From positions 186,001-250,000 of the forward strand of contig NZ_VFPA01000004.1 of the NCBI RefSeq assembly GCF_006716445.1: DNA of 64,000 nt, read 5' to 3'. The translations under genes were made by a program, and so were the position numbers. The notes beneath the pieces were generated by a model. That model was not told the origin of the DNA. It made no database searches and was given only the letters and a program-made list of their open reading frames with translations. The first letter of the stretch is position 1, and each line of letters starts with the position of its first letter. Origin of the DNA: Pseudonocardia kunmingensis. GTDB lineage: Bacteria; Actinomycetota; Actinomycetes; Mycobacteriales; Pseudonocardiaceae. Positions 18,332 to 30,513 of this stretch are shown in pieces.

Positions 18332-18677
18332 TGCGCACGGTGAGCTACACCTGGAACCTGCGCCGGCTGATGGCCGAGCACGGCATGTTCGCCACCACGG
18401 ACCTGGTGCCGCTGCTGGCCGAGCGCGGGATCGAGTTGCACTACACCCAGGTCTACCGGCTGGTCACCGGCACGCCCGAGCGGCTGAACATGCAGGTCCT
18501 GGCCGCGCTCTGCGACATCCTCGGGGTCACCCCCGCCGAGTTGATCAGCACCGACGCGCACGAGGGCACCCAGCGCGCCCGCCGCGCCGCCGCCGGCCGA
18601 GCACCGAGCGGACCCGATCCCGCCGACGCGCCGCGCCCGGCCACCCCGACCCGGGCCCGGATCGTGCGGGAGCAGCC

Positions 18678-18681
<4 letters not shown>
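18331..18681 (+). CDS. XRE-type helix-turn-helix protein of recombinase operon
   Basis: The 116-residue protein has an N-terminal Cro/C1-type helix-turn-helix: LRRLMAEHGMFATTDLVPLL, then HYTQVYRLVTGTPERLN, then ALCDILGVTPAELI. The C-terminal half is Ala/Arg/Pro-rich and probably disordered. Its ATG overlaps the integrase stop (TGATG), and its own TGA overlaps the next ATG (ATGA), so the three genes are co-translated. In such trios the middle protein is likely a regulator or recombination directionality factor; that is inferred. Confidence 0.82.
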
Positions 18682-21824
<3,143 letters not shown>

Positions 21825-21983
21825 GCGCTCTGCGCGGTGGTGAAGTCAAGCGATCTCTACGGAAAGGTGTTCGTGCACGTCAGAGTCGTGTCGAGCGGCT
21901 CCCGGCCCACCTCCGAGCCCCTCCGTGAGAAGGGAAGGGGTGGCCGTCGCGGGGCGGTTGTGATGCTCCGCCCGTCCCGCGCC

Positions 21984-22015
21984 CCGGACGGGCCCCCGTG
22001 CGGGGGCCCGTCCGG
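21984..22015 (-). terminator. Strong hairpin after the VWA gene
   Basis: A perfect 14-bp stem (CCGGACGGGCCCCC, loop GTGC, complement) lies 5 nt beyond the stop of the minus-strand VWA gene. The rest of 21720-22020 shows only the leader of the wHTH gene and no further gene. Confidence 0.8.
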
Positions 22016-22020
22016 ATCGG

Positions 22021-24018
22021 TCAGCGGGTGGAGTGCAGGGCGCGGGTGGCGGCCCGGGCGATGGCCTGCGCGGACGCGGCGGGGTCGGCCAGGGCCTGCA
22101 TGGTGGCGCCGTGCAACGCCCGGGCGGTGGGGTGCGGGGCGAGCCACAGCACCCCGCACCCGGCCCTGACGAGCCGGTCGACCTTCGTCTGCGCGGCGAT
22201 CCGGGGGGCCGGGGAGAAGTAGCCGTCGGACACGATCACCAACAGCCGCGCCGCGCCCGGCCGAGACAGCCCCAGCGCGCCGTCGAGGGCATCGATCGCC
22301 TCGTCGATGACCTCGTAGCCGTCCGGGGCGTTGAACCGGGTCACCTCACGCGGCGCGGTCCCGGGGCGGGTGATCGCATGGACCTCGTCGCCGAAGGTGA
22401 CCGTGACCGTGGTGGTGGCGACCCGGGTGTGCGCGGCGGCGTGCGCGAGGATCCACGCCGCCGACGCGACCGGCTTCGCGAACCCGCGCATCGAGCTGGA
22501 CACGTCGCACGCCACCCCGACGCGCAGCGGCGGGGTCGGCACCGTGCGGCGGGTGGTGCGGGTGAACGGTTCCGCGGTCGGGATCGCCCCGGCCGCCCGT
22601 TGCGCGTCGGCCGCCAGCACGCCGCGCATCCGCAGCCGTCCCGGTGGCAGCGCGGAGGTGGTGCGGGTGGCGACCCGGTCGCGGATCCCGGCGGTGTCGA
22701 GCAACCGACCGACCTGGCGCGCGGCTTGCCGTTCCGCCCGGGTGGGCGCCCGGGTCCCCGCGATCACCTCCGACCACCCACGACCCCGGGTGCCGCTGCA
22801 CGGGGCGGACCCCGCGTCGTCGGTGCCGGGCGGGCCGAACACCCGCAGCGCCGCAGCATCGGCGTCCGCCCGCGCGGCCGCCTCCGCGGTCGACACCCCC
22901 TCCGCCGCAGCGCCCCCAGTGGGAGCGTCGGCGGGGTCGGCGGGAGTCGTCTCGTTGCCGACCATGAGGGCGACCCGGGCCACCGCGTCGCCGATCGCCC
23001 GGGCCAGCACCGAGGACTCATCGTCGGCCGGGCCGTCCGGACCGTCGTTCCCCGAACCGTCGGCCGCCGAACCGTCACCCCCGGCGACGCCACCTCCCGT
23101 CCCCGCCGGGTCGGCCGGATCGGTGGTGGGGTCGGTGCCCAGCGCGGTGCACCAGCGGCGACCCAGCTCGATCATGGCGCCGGTGTCGTCATCGCCGGTG
23201 GCGTGCGCGGCGGTCCAGATCTCGCGCAGCGTCGCGAGGGTCTCCTCGCCGAGGACCTCGGTCACTGCGGAGGTGACCGGGGCGACCTCGTCGTCGGTGA
23301 GGATCCCGGCGTCGACCCGGGCCAGCAGCAGCGCGGCCGCCCGTCCAGCGTTCCCGGGGGTCATCGCGGGCCCACCCACCGCGCGGGCGGTAGGCGCCGG
23401 GGCGACGCCTCCCGGTCCGCCCACAAGGCCCGCATCGTGCCCGGCGGCCGGGGCCGTCAGGGTCACGGTGATGGGCGCAGGGCCCGGGGTGGGCACAACG
23501 GCTGGGGTGGGCACAGCGGCCGGGGTCATGGCGAAGTCGGCGAGGATGAGGTGGGTGGCCGAGGCGCGGAGCCAGTGCCGGTCATCGGGGCGGCGTCGGA
23601 TGTGCGCGGCCTCGATCCGCGACTCCTCGAGCAGGGTCGCTGCGGCGACCGCGCCCGGGGGCGCCCCGGAGGGGTTCTCCCACACCGAGTGCGCGGCGTG
23701 GGCGCACTCGTGGACCAGTAGCCCCCACGCGGGCCCGTAGCGGGCCCGATCCCCAATCCGGTGCGGCGCGATCGTGGTGGGGTCGACCGCGCCGAGGTGG
23801 GCGCTGTCGACCTCGATGGTGGCCAGTGCGGGCAGGAAACATGCCGGGGCGCCCCGGCCCGCACCCGGTGCGATGGTGACCAGGAGGTCGTCGCGGTCGG
23901 CGATGACCGGGACCTCGTCGGTCAGCGCGACAGACAGGGCCAGCCAGGTCGGGTCGGCGGCCGGGGCCGGGGTGGCGTCCGGGTCGGCGATCACGTGGGC
24001 GGTCGGGTGGGCGGTCAT
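22021..24018 (-). CDS. VWA-domain protein with zinc-peptidase-like motif
   Basis: The 665-residue protein is paired with a MoxR-like ATPase. The ATG at 24018 follows AAGGAGCACGAC; an upstream in-frame start lacks such a site. Residues about 95-150 contain WGLLVHECAHAAHSVW and, further on, LLEESRIEA, a zinc-metallopeptidase-like arrangement (HEcAH plus downstream Glu) as in putative metallopeptidases of VWA/CobT type. The C-terminal about 190 residues are a VWA domain with a MIDAS-like motif (VACDVSSSMRGFAKP) and LLVIVSDGYFSPAPR. The middle is Gly/Ala/Asp-rich. MoxR-VWA pairs remodel or insert metal into client complexes; the client here is unknown. Confidence 0.8.
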   Translation of the reverse strand: MTAHPTAHVIADPDATPAPAADPTWLALSVALTDEVPVIADRDDLLVTIAPGAGRGAPACFLPALATIEVDSAHLGAVDPTTIAPHRIGDRARYGPAWGLLVHECAHAAHSVWENPSGAPPGAVAAATLLEESRIEAAHIRRRPDDRHWLRASATHLILADFAMTPAAVPTPAVVPTPGPAPITVTLTAPAAGHDAGLVGGPGGVAPAPTARAVGGPAMTPGNAGRAAALLLARVDAGILTDDEVAPVTSAVTEVLGEETLATLREIWTAAHATGDDDTGAMIELGRRWCTALGTDPTTDPADPAGTGGGVAGGDGSAADGSGNDGPDGPADDESSVLARAIGDAVARVALMVGNETTPADPADAPTGGAAAEGVSTAEAAARADADAAALRVFGPPGTDDAGSAPCSGTRGRGWSEVIAGTRAPTRAERQAARQVGRLLDTAGIRDRVATRTTSALPPGRLRMRGVLAADAQRAAGAIPTAEPFTRTTRRTVPTPPLRVGVACDVSSSMRGFAKPVASAAWILAHAAAHTRVATTTVTVTFGDEVHAITRPGTAPREVTRFNAPDGYEVIDEAIDALDGALGLSRPGAARLLVIVSDGYFSPAPRIAAQTKVDRLVRAGCGVLWLAPHPTARALHGATMQALADPAASAQAIARAATRALHSTR

Positions 24019-24095
24019 GTCGTGCTCCTTCGGGTCGGGCGGTAGCGGTTGGGGGCTCGGCCGGGGCCTTCTCACGGCCCGGGGGGTGGGTCGGG

Positions 24096-25427
24096 TCAGA
24101 TGCGGGGGCCCAGGGACAGTGGGGTGTGCTCGGCGCCGAACGCGTCGCGGACCACGGTGGCGACGGTGTCGCGGTCCTCCTCCGGGGCGACCCCGACGAG
24201 GTTCCCGGCGGCCGCCTCGACCCCGAGGACCTTGGCGATCTTGGAGAACGCGATCAGCTCACGCAGCTGCGGTGCCCACCCGACCTCGCCCCGACGTTGC
24301 CGGGTCGCGAGGTTGCGCGCCGCGCGCACCGCGCGGCGGTCGATTTTGAGCTGGGTGGCGAGGTCATAGTCCGAGGACACCTGGATCTGCGCGGAGAACC
24401 GCGAGGACAACGCGTCGGTGAGGACCGCGCCGTGCACCCCGGGGTTGTGCCCCGCCACCACGTAGAACCCTGCGGCGGCATCGACGACCTCGCCACCGTT
24501 GGCCTTCACGATCACCTGACGGCGCCCGTCCATCGCCGGATACAGGGTGGCCAGCACGTTGGGCGGGATCAGGGTCGCGTCGTCGACGAACAGGCACCGG
24601 CCCTCGCGCATCGCCCGGACCAGCGGGCCGTGGACGAACACGTAGCGACCCTCGGGGGTCTGGGTGTACTCGCCCACGATGTCCGCGACGGTGGTGTCCC
24701 CGTCACCGGGCACGGTGATCAGGTCACCGAAGGCCGCCTCGACCACCGAGGTCTTCCCCGTGCCGGGCGGGCCGTAGAGCAGGGCGGGCACCCCGGCCGC
24801 GCGCAGCTTGCGCAGCGCGGTCACATCGGGCATGCCAGCGACGAGACGCGGGTGGTAGAGCTGCCCGTTCGGGCGCGGCACCGGCCCGGACACCGGCTCC
24901 TCCACCGCACCGGTACCCGACGTCGCGACCGCACCTGGCCCGGCCGTGACGGTCGCGGCCGAGCCGGGGGTGGGGCCTCGACGGGCCCGGGGCGTCGTAG
25001 GGCCTCCCGGTCCCGGGGTGCCGCTCACAGCGGGGCCGGACGCGGTGCCGCCGGGAGTGGTGCCGGTCGCGGCGGATGTGGTACTCGGTGTCGGCCCGTA
25101 CCGGGTCGGGCCTGTGCCGACCACAACCGCCTCCCCTCGCGAGGCCAGAACCTGTAGCGCGTTGGCCACCGCCCCCGCGGAGCGGCCCGCCAGCGCCCGG
25201 GCGATCTCCCCTGCGGTGTACGCGCCCCCGGCCCCGTCCGCGAGGTACACGGCCACCTGACGGCGCAGCTCACCGTTGCGCAACCGCCCCGAGGGCCCCA
25301 CCGGACCCGGGGTCCTCGTGGCGGGCACCGTGGCCCCGCCGGTCGCGGCCGCCAGGGTCGGCGTCCCCGTGGTGGGGTCGGTGGCCGCGTGCATGATCGT
25401 CTCCTCGGGCGTGGTGGGGGTGCTCAT
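24096..25427 (-). CDS. MoxR/CbbQ-like AAA+ ATPase with N-terminal winged helix
   Basis: The product (443 residues from ATG 25427, whose ATGA overlaps the preceding stop) could instead start at ATG 25394, which has GAGGAG six bases upstream. Residues about 55-115 form a wHTH (GELRRQVAVYLADGAGGAYT, then AGRSAGAVANALQVLASRGE) shared with the protein at 20460-21719. The AAA+ domain has Walker A YGPPGTGKTS, Walker B GRCLFVDDATLI, and sensor-type AGHNPGVHG, followed by LSSRFSAQIQVSSDY with the Arg finger region, all CbbQ/MoxR-like. It probably acts with the VWA protein downstream as a chaperone pair. Confidence 0.85.
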   Translation of the reverse strand: MSTPTTPEETIMHAATDPTTGTPTLAAATGGATVPATRTPGPVGPSGRLRNGELRRQVAVYLADGAGGAYTAGEIARALAGRSAGAVANALQVLASRGEAVVVGTGPTRYGPTPSTTSAATGTTPGGTASGPAVSGTPGPGGPTTPRARRGPTPGSAATVTAGPGAVATSGTGAVEEPVSGPVPRPNGQLYHPRLVAGMPDVTALRKLRAAGVPALLYGPPGTGKTSVVEAAFGDLITVPGDGDTTVADIVGEYTQTPEGRYVFVHGPLVRAMREGRCLFVDDATLIPPNVLATLYPAMDGRRQVIVKANGGEVVDAAAGFYVVAGHNPGVHGAVLTDALSSRFSAQIQVSSDYDLATQLKIDRRAVRAARNLATRQRRGEVGWAPQLRELIAFSKIAKVLGVEAAAGNLVGVAPEEDRDTVATVVRDAFGAEHTPLSLGPRI

Positions 25428-25606
25428 CGGGTCCACCCGCTCGGCAGGCAGCCACCGCGGGACAGGTACTCGTCCAGCCCGGCCACCAGCTCCAGGGCCT
25501 CGAGCGCGTCCTGGGCCCATTCAGTGGGGCACCCGTCGCTGTATCCGGTGCTCAGGCACCCGGTGACCAGGGCCCGCAGTTCCGCGAGCGTCGCCTCGAC
25601 GTCCAT
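25424..25606 (-). CDS. Small acidic protein of the MoxR-VWA operon
   Basis: The 60-residue protein starts at an ATG with AGGAG six bases upstream (frame open further, no ribosome site there). It is acidic and mainly helical: MDVEATLAELRALVTGCLST, then PTEWAQDALEALELVAGLDE. It has no domain I recognise. Its TGA overlaps the ATPase ATG, so the two are coupled. It is the first gene of the minus-strand operon and may be an adaptor or inhibitor; that is speculation. Confidence 0.65.
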   Translation of the reverse strand: MDVEATLAELRALVTGCLSTGYSDGCPTEWAQDALEALELVAGLDEYLSRGGCLPSGWTR

Positions 25607-26441
25607 CTCGATCTCCTGTTCTGGCCCGTTCCGGGGCCGGTCGGTTGCGCAGGCCGGATCGTCGGGCACAACTCACCCGTTCTGACCATTGGATTTCGTC
25701 TCCGCCTCGGCCCTCATTGGGTGCCTCCGACCCCTTTCGGGGGCCTCCGGGTGACAACCACCAATATACTCCTCGACCCACCGCATGGCAACGATTCACA
25801 CGACTTCAGTCGGGGTCGATCGTGATAATTGTTCAATAACCCCGACCAACACTTCACCGCAGTGGTGAATCACCGAAGGCGGGATCGAAACGGCTCGGCC
25901 GTCAAACAGGGAAGTGGCATTCCCGTCATGAATGCGAGCGTAAGTGAGGGGGAGTGGGAATAGGGGTAACCGGAATCGACATTCACAGGGAGCAATGAAG
26001 GGATCGGAACGAGTGCGAGCAAGAATCGATCAGAAGTGGACGCAGGCGACGGGCGCCCGACGTGAACCAGTGCTTGTTGCCAAGCGAGTCTGGTACACCA
26101 GGTGATCCGTCACCGTGGCCAGCACGCTGGGGCTTCGTCGCGACGGTGGGGTGCGGGCCAAGTCGGAACCGTCGGTTGACCCCTTCGTTGAGCCCTCGAT
26201 TGAACCCCCATCTGCAACTACTTTCGGCAATAATGATCACCCGGCCAGCTACGCTTCGTGAGATTCTGGACGGTGGTGACACGCTGCTGACCGTGGTACT
26301 GCTCTGTTCGAGTGAACGTCACCGGTTCGACCGCGGAGCGGCGGACGGGTCGTCAGGCTGGCCGGACCTGCCCGCTCTGGGGCGGTCGCCGTGGCGCATG
26401 GGCTGCGACGTCGGGGAACAACAGGTCATCCAGGAGGAGTC
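25607..26441. other. Long intergenic region with inverted repeats
   Basis: This 835-bp stretch between the divergent MoxR operon and the HxlR gene is clearly richer in A/T than its surroundings and shows no convincing gene. It holds GTCGGGGT / ACCCCGAC (25809-25816 and 25839-25846) around an AT-rich centre (GATAATTGTTCAATA), then TTCACC-N5-GGTGAA (25853-25858 and 25864-25869). These could be operators, a bidirectional promoter or an origin-like site. No iteron array is obvious. Confidence 0.5.
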
Positions 26442-26855
26442 ATGGCCGACGACGAGGCGTTTCTTCACGACGTCTACGACATGCTGCACATCTTCGGTGA
26501 TAAATGGACCATCCCAGTGATGGTCGCATTGTCCGACGGACCTCTGCGACCTTCGGAGATTCTGTCGCGAGTGAACGGGTACCGCGTCGACGAGAATTGG
26601 CCGGACCGTCACGCGGTGCTGCACGATAGCATTCTGGCCAGGTCGCTCGCCAGAATGACCGCTATCGGGCTACTGAGCCGCACTTCCGCAGATTCGTTTC
26701 CGCCGAAGGTGATCTACGCACTGGAGCCGCCCGCCACCGAGTTCCTCGAACTACTCGCGCATGCCTTCGGGTGGCCTCGTCAGCATGCGGAGGTGGTCTC
26801 GCGGGCGCAGGTATTCCATCTCGGGAGGAAGGCCGCCGGCGACCCCAGCCGATGA
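26442..26855 (+). CDS. HxlR-type winged-helix regulator
   Basis: The 137-residue protein starts at an ATG preceded by AGGAGGAG. The motif MLHIFGDKWTIPVMVALSDG is the hallmark HxlR opening, followed by RPSEILSRVNG and ILARSLARMTAIGLLSRTSA (recognition helix and wing). The typical N-terminal Cys of redox-sensing members (HypR, QorR) is absent, so the ligand is not indicated. It stands alone after the long intergenic region and may control the flanking operons. Confidence 0.8.
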   Translation: MADDEAFLHDVYDMLHIFGDKWTIPVMVALSDGPLRPSEILSRVNGYRVDENWPDRHAVLHDSILARSLARMTAIGLLSRTSADSFPPKVIYALEPPATEFLELLAHAFGWPRQHAEVVSRAQVFHLGRKAAGDPSR

Positions 26856-27121
26856 ACCGGATACCGGGAGCAGCCGGGGGCGCGGCGTGGCAATCACCGG
26901 CTCCGGTGTACGCCAGCGGCGGTGCGGGTTCCCGGCCGATGGTGCCGCAGGGCGACCGCAGGACGCTCCGATGACTTGCTCCGATCGAGTGAAATCGGGG
27001 ACTGTCTTCCACTCCGACTCCGAAGGTGGTGCTTCCTGACTTTGCAGTCGGAGTGGTCGCAAGGTGTACATGTGATCCAGATCGCGACACCGGTCGCGGT
27101 CGTGCTGTTCGGAGGTCGGAC

Positions 27122-27721
27122 ATGGGTCGGGGGACTCGCGGTCACGGTAGGTGGCGGGTGATGGTCGGCGTACTTTTCGCGGCGAGCACGCTGGCCGGCT
27201 GCAGCATCGGCGACCCGGTCAGTCCGATCCCACCGCCCGGCCCGAGCTCGGACGCGGCGCCATCGCCGGTCCCGGAGTCGCCCGGTGTCGAGTCTGAGTC
27301 AGACGCCGACCGTGCGTCCCGTGACGGTCTGGCGGCGTATGAGGCCATGTGGCAGGACTTTGCCGAGGCCGGGTTGACGTCGAACTGGCAGTCACCTGAG
27401 CTCGGTCGTCACGCGACGGGGATCGCGCTGACGAACCTGTCCAGGGGGCTGTATGCGGACAGCTACAACGGATTGGTGACCAGAGGCGAGCCGCTTCTGG
27501 ATCCGCGGGTGACGTCAGTCGAACCGGTCGACGACCCGACGACGGTGCGGGTCGCGGACTGCGGGGACTCGTCGAACTGGCTGAAGTACCGCGTCGACTC
27601 CGGTGCGCGGGCCAACGACAGCCCGGGTGGCCGCCGGATGATCACTGCGGTCGTGGAGCGGCAGTCGGACGGGTCGTGGAAGGTATCTGACTACGCGGTC
27701 AGGGACCTCGGGTCATGTTGA
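27122..27721 (+). CDS. Secreted lipoprotein at head of Tad locus
   Basis: The 199-residue protein has a positively charged N-terminus, a hydrophobic stretch and the lipobox LAGC (MVGVLFAASTLAGCSIGDPV), so it should be a lipid-anchored surface protein. The ATG at 27122 follows GGAGGTCGG. The mature part starts with a Pro/Ser-rich linker, then a folded region of about 130 residues ending VSDYAVRDLGSC; the latter resembles small NTF2-like lipoproteins, but I cannot be sure. The next gene overlaps by 7 nt, tying it to the Tad pilus operon. Confidence 0.75.
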   Translation: MGRGTRGHGRWRVMVGVLFAASTLAGCSIGDPVSPIPPPGPSSDAAPSPVPESPGVESESDADRASRDGLAAYEAMWQDFAEAGLTSNWQSPELGRHATGIALTNLSRGLYADSYNGLVTRGEPLLDPRVTSVEPVDDPTTVRVADCGDSSNWLKYRVDSGARANDSPGGRRMITAVVERQSDGSWKVSDYAVRDLGSC

Positions 27722-28773
27722 CCGGATCCGCGGCCGTGGCGGTGTTGATAGCGACGGCGATGTCCGCGCCGGTGCCGCCAGATCCAGGGCCAGCAGGTGA
27801 CGGGTGGGGCAGCACGACGTGCAGCGAGGCGCCGTCGCCGGAGTGCGAGTTGCACGCCGGAACGCCGGGTGATGCGGATGCCGACCCGGGAGCCGGTGTG
27901 GAGGATCGCGCGCCGCGAGCGCCCGCTCCGCGACCCGATGCCGATCGTGAGGAGAACGACGACGGCGTGGTCGACGACGACCGGGTCCGTTGCAGCTACG
28001 TGCGGAGCGACTTCCAGCCCCCGTCCGACGGGGTCCGGCCGGTGTCCTACGTGCCCGGGCCGGACGGGGCAGGCGGCGCCGTGCGGCCCGCGGACAGGGT
28101 CATGACGGCGTCGGTGCCGGGTTCGCCGGTGGCCCGTCCGGCCGAGATGTCGACGGCGGCGGCGGTGCGTGAGGCGCCGCCGGATGAGGAGGGTGCCTGG
28201 TACGTGTGGAGGTGCTCCGGCACCGGGAACGTGGACTCGCTGTACCGAGCGCCGGTGTGGATCGCCGACGACGAGGTTCCGGGGGTCGACGCCGGGCCGT
28301 CACCGGCCGAGTTGGCGCGGCAGGCCCGAGACCGGCTCCGGCTGCCGGCTCCGTCGATCTCCACCAACCCGACCGGTGACCAGTTGGTGAACGTGCCGAC
28401 GTGGTTGTGGCTCGCAGACGGTTTCGCGCCGGTCTCGGCAACGGCCGCGGTGCCGGGGGTGTCGGTCACGGCGGTGGCCACGCCGACGGCGGTCATCTGG
28501 AACATGGGCGATGGCAACACGGTGACCTGCCAGGGGCCCGGCACCCCGTTCGTGGCCGGAACCGACCCGGTTGCGGTGTCGCCGGACTGCGGGCACACCT
28601 ACCGGTCGTCCTCGGCTGGGCAGCCCGGTCAGGGATTCTCGGTGACGGCGACGGTCCGCTGGACGGTGACGTGGTCGGGCGCAGGTGATGGCGGCACCTT
28701 CCCCGATCTCAACTCGACGATCACGACGACCTTCCGGGTCGCGGAAGTGCAGGTCCTCAACGACGGCGGCTGA
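27715..28773 (+). CDS. Secreted PKD-like protein of Tad locus
   Basis: The 352-residue protein has a short hydrophobic N-terminus (LTGSAAVAVLIATAMSAPVP) that looks like a signal peptide, then a disordered acidic region and a C-terminal beta-rich domain (WNMGDGNTVTCQGPG, then CGHTYRSSSAGQPGQGFSVT, then VRWTVTWSG) typical of PKD-type folds, which often carry W-x-GDG. Four or more Cys could form disulfides outside the cell. It overlaps the lipoprotein gene and comes just before the SAF protein. Homologues often sit upstream of actinobacterial tad genes; a pilus assembly role is inferred. Confidence 0.75.
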   Translation: MLTGSAAVAVLIATAMSAPVPPDPGPAGDGWGSTTCSEAPSPECELHAGTPGDADADPGAGVEDRAPRAPAPRPDADREENDDGVVDDDRVRCSYVRSDFQPPSDGVRPVSYVPGPDGAGGAVRPADRVMTASVPGSPVARPAEMSTAAAVREAPPDEEGAWYVWRCSGTGNVDSLYRAPVWIADDEVPGVDAGPSPAELARQARDRLRLPAPSISTNPTGDQLVNVPTWLWLADGFAPVSATAAVPGVSVTAVATPTAVIWNMGDGNTVTCQGPGTPFVAGTDPVAVSPDCGHTYRSSSAGQPGQGFSVTATVRWTVTWSGAGDGGTFPDLNSTITTTFRVAEVQVLNDGG

Positions 28774-28861
28774 GCCGCCGAACAACCCCATCCGCCCACC
28801 ATCGCGACGCGCAGGAGCGTGCCGCGCGGCTCACGCACGCCCGAATCGAGGAGGTCCCCGT

Positions 28862-29557
28862 ATGGCGACCATGACGACAGCGCCGGATTCCGGCCCACCA
28901 GCGCCCACATCTCGGGGTCGGTGGGCGGGGCGTGGTGGCTCGGGCGGGCCGCCGTGGAGCGGTCCACGTCGGCGGCGCAGCGTGCCGCACATGCTGCTGG
29001 GTGTCCTGCTGGTCGCGGTGTGCGCGGTGGCGTCGCTGTGGGTGTTGACGGGTTCGGACAGTCGGCGTCCGGTGCTGGCGCTGGCGCGCGGGATGACCGT
29101 CGGGCAGGTGCTCGGCCCGCAGGACCTCCTCCCGGTCGATGTGGCCGTCGACGCCGGGGTGGGCGTCATCCCGGCAGAGCGGGCGGCGCAGCTCGTCGGG
29201 CAGCGGATGGCGACCAGCTTGCCGGCCGGGGCCCTGTTGTTTCCGGACGCGGTCGGGGTCGGCGAGGTACCGGTTGCGGGGCAGGGGATCGCGTCGTTGG
29301 CGTTGGGGTCGGGTCAGCTCCCGGCGGAGGTGACGCCCGGTGCCCGGGTGGCGGTGGTGTTCGCCCCGCCGCAGCCCACGCCCGGGGCGGGGCCGCCGTC
29401 GAGGGTGTGGCCGGCTGTGGTGACCAGCGTCGCCTCGGCGCAGAGGGAGCAGGTGACCGTGGTGTCAGTGGCGCTCGCGGAGGACGACGCCCGCGAGGTG
29501 GCCGCGGTCCCGGCGGGTCAGCTGGCGCTGGTGATGCTCTCTGCGGGTGATCGCTGA
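28862..29557 (+). CDS. SAF-domain (CpaB/RcpC-like) pilus assembly protein
   Basis: The 231-residue protein starts at an ATG after GAGGAGG. It has an Arg/Gly-rich cytoplasmic head, one transmembrane helix (MLLGVLLVAVCAVASLWVLT, about residues 43-63) and a SAF domain (LARGMTVGQVLGPQDLLPVD, then LPAGALLFPDAV). CpaB/RcpC proteins of Tad systems have this layout. The TGA overlaps the next ATG (TGATG), so it is coupled to the ParA-like gene. Confidence 0.8.
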   Translation: MATMTTAPDSGPPAPTSRGRWAGRGGSGGPPWSGPRRRRSVPHMLLGVLLVAVCAVASLWVLTGSDSRRPVLALARGMTVGQVLGPQDLLPVDVAVDAGVGVIPAERAAQLVGQRMATSLPAGALLFPDAVGVGEVPVAGQGIASLALGSGQLPAEVTPGARVAVVFAPPQPTPGAGPPSRVWPAVVTSVASAQREQVTVVSVALAEDDAREVAAVPAGQLALVMLSAGDR

Positions 29558-30513
29558 TGATGGTCGCGGTCCTGAGTCTGAAGGGCTCCCCGGGGGTGAC
29601 GACGTTCTGCGTGGCGCTGGCCGCGCGCTGGCCGGGCACGGCGCGCCGCGTCCTGCTGGAGGCCGACCCGGCTGGCGGTGACCTGGCGGTGAGGTTCTCG
29701 CTGGACGCGTCGCCCGGGCTGTTGAGCCTGGCCGCCGACGCCCGCGGCGCCGGCCCGGAGGTGATCGGGCGCCACGTCCAGCTGTTGCCCGGCGGGATCC
29801 CGGTCGTGGCGGCACCGCCGGACGCCGAGCTGGCCCGAGGCGCGTTGGCGGCATTGGTCGCGAGCACCGACCCAGACGCCGATCGCCGGCAAGGTGGCGG
29901 CGCGGGTGGTGTGGTGCGGGGCGTCGCGGACCTGCCCGACACCGTGGTGATCGTCGATTGCGGCCGGGTCGATCCGGGGTCCCCGGCGATGCCGCTGGTA
30001 CGCGCCGCGGACGTGATGCTGGTCCTCACCCGTGCCGGCGCCGGGGACCTCGCCCATCTGGTCCGCCGCCTGGAGCAAATCGGCCACTGGTCACCCCACC
30101 CGGTGCTGCTGCTGGTCGGGAAGGGGCACTCGGGCGCCGCGGTGACCCGCGAGCTCGGTGTGACCCCGCTGGGCCGGGTACCTGAGGACGTCCGTGGCGC
30201 CGCGGTGCTGAGCGGGCAACGCGCCGTGGTGCGCTGGGTACGCGCCGGGCCCTCCCGATCGCTGCTGGGCCAGTTCGCCCAGGAGATCGCGGCCAGGCTC
30301 GCCGACCCGCACCCGCAACCGCCACCGGCTGCCCAGGGCCGGTTGCGGCGCGCTTGGCGAAGGGCCGGACCGAGCCCGACCGGACCGGCCGACGGCCGTC
30401 CCGAGCCAGGCACCGACTGTCACGTTCCCGACCCGCGCAATCCCCGATCTCGCATCCCCGACGTTGCGGCGGCGGTGCTCCCGCTGCGTGGCAGGCAAGG
30501 ACGAGCATCATGA
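29557..30513 (+). CDS. TadZ/CpaE-like MinD-family ATPase, variant P-loop
   Basis: The 318-residue protein is a MinD/ParA-type ATPase probably placing the pilus machine at the pole or membrane. The P-loop reads LKGSPGVTTFCVALA: the deviant Walker signature Lys is present but the usual GKT Lys is replaced by Val. EADPAGGDLA and VVIVDCGRVDPGS give the remaining nucleotide-site motifs. The C-terminus is Arg/Pro-rich. ATP hydrolysis may be altered; related actinobacterial TadZ-like proteins often show such drift. It overlaps tadA by 4 nt. Confidence 0.78.
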   Translation: MMVAVLSLKGSPGVTTFCVALAARWPGTARRVLLEADPAGGDLAVRFSLDASPGLLSLAADARGAGPEVIGRHVQLLPGGIPVVAAPPDAELARGALAALVASTDPDADRRQGGGAGGVVRGVADLPDTVVIVDCGRVDPGSPAMPLVRAADVMLVLTRAGAGDLAHLVRRLEQIGHWSPHPVLLLVGKGHSGAAVTRELGVTPLGRVPEDVRGAAVLSGQRAVVRWVRAGPSRSLLGQFAQEIAARLADPHPQPPPAAQGRLRRAWRRAGPSPTGPADGRPEPGTDCHVPDPRNPRSRIPDVAAAVLPLRGRQGRAS

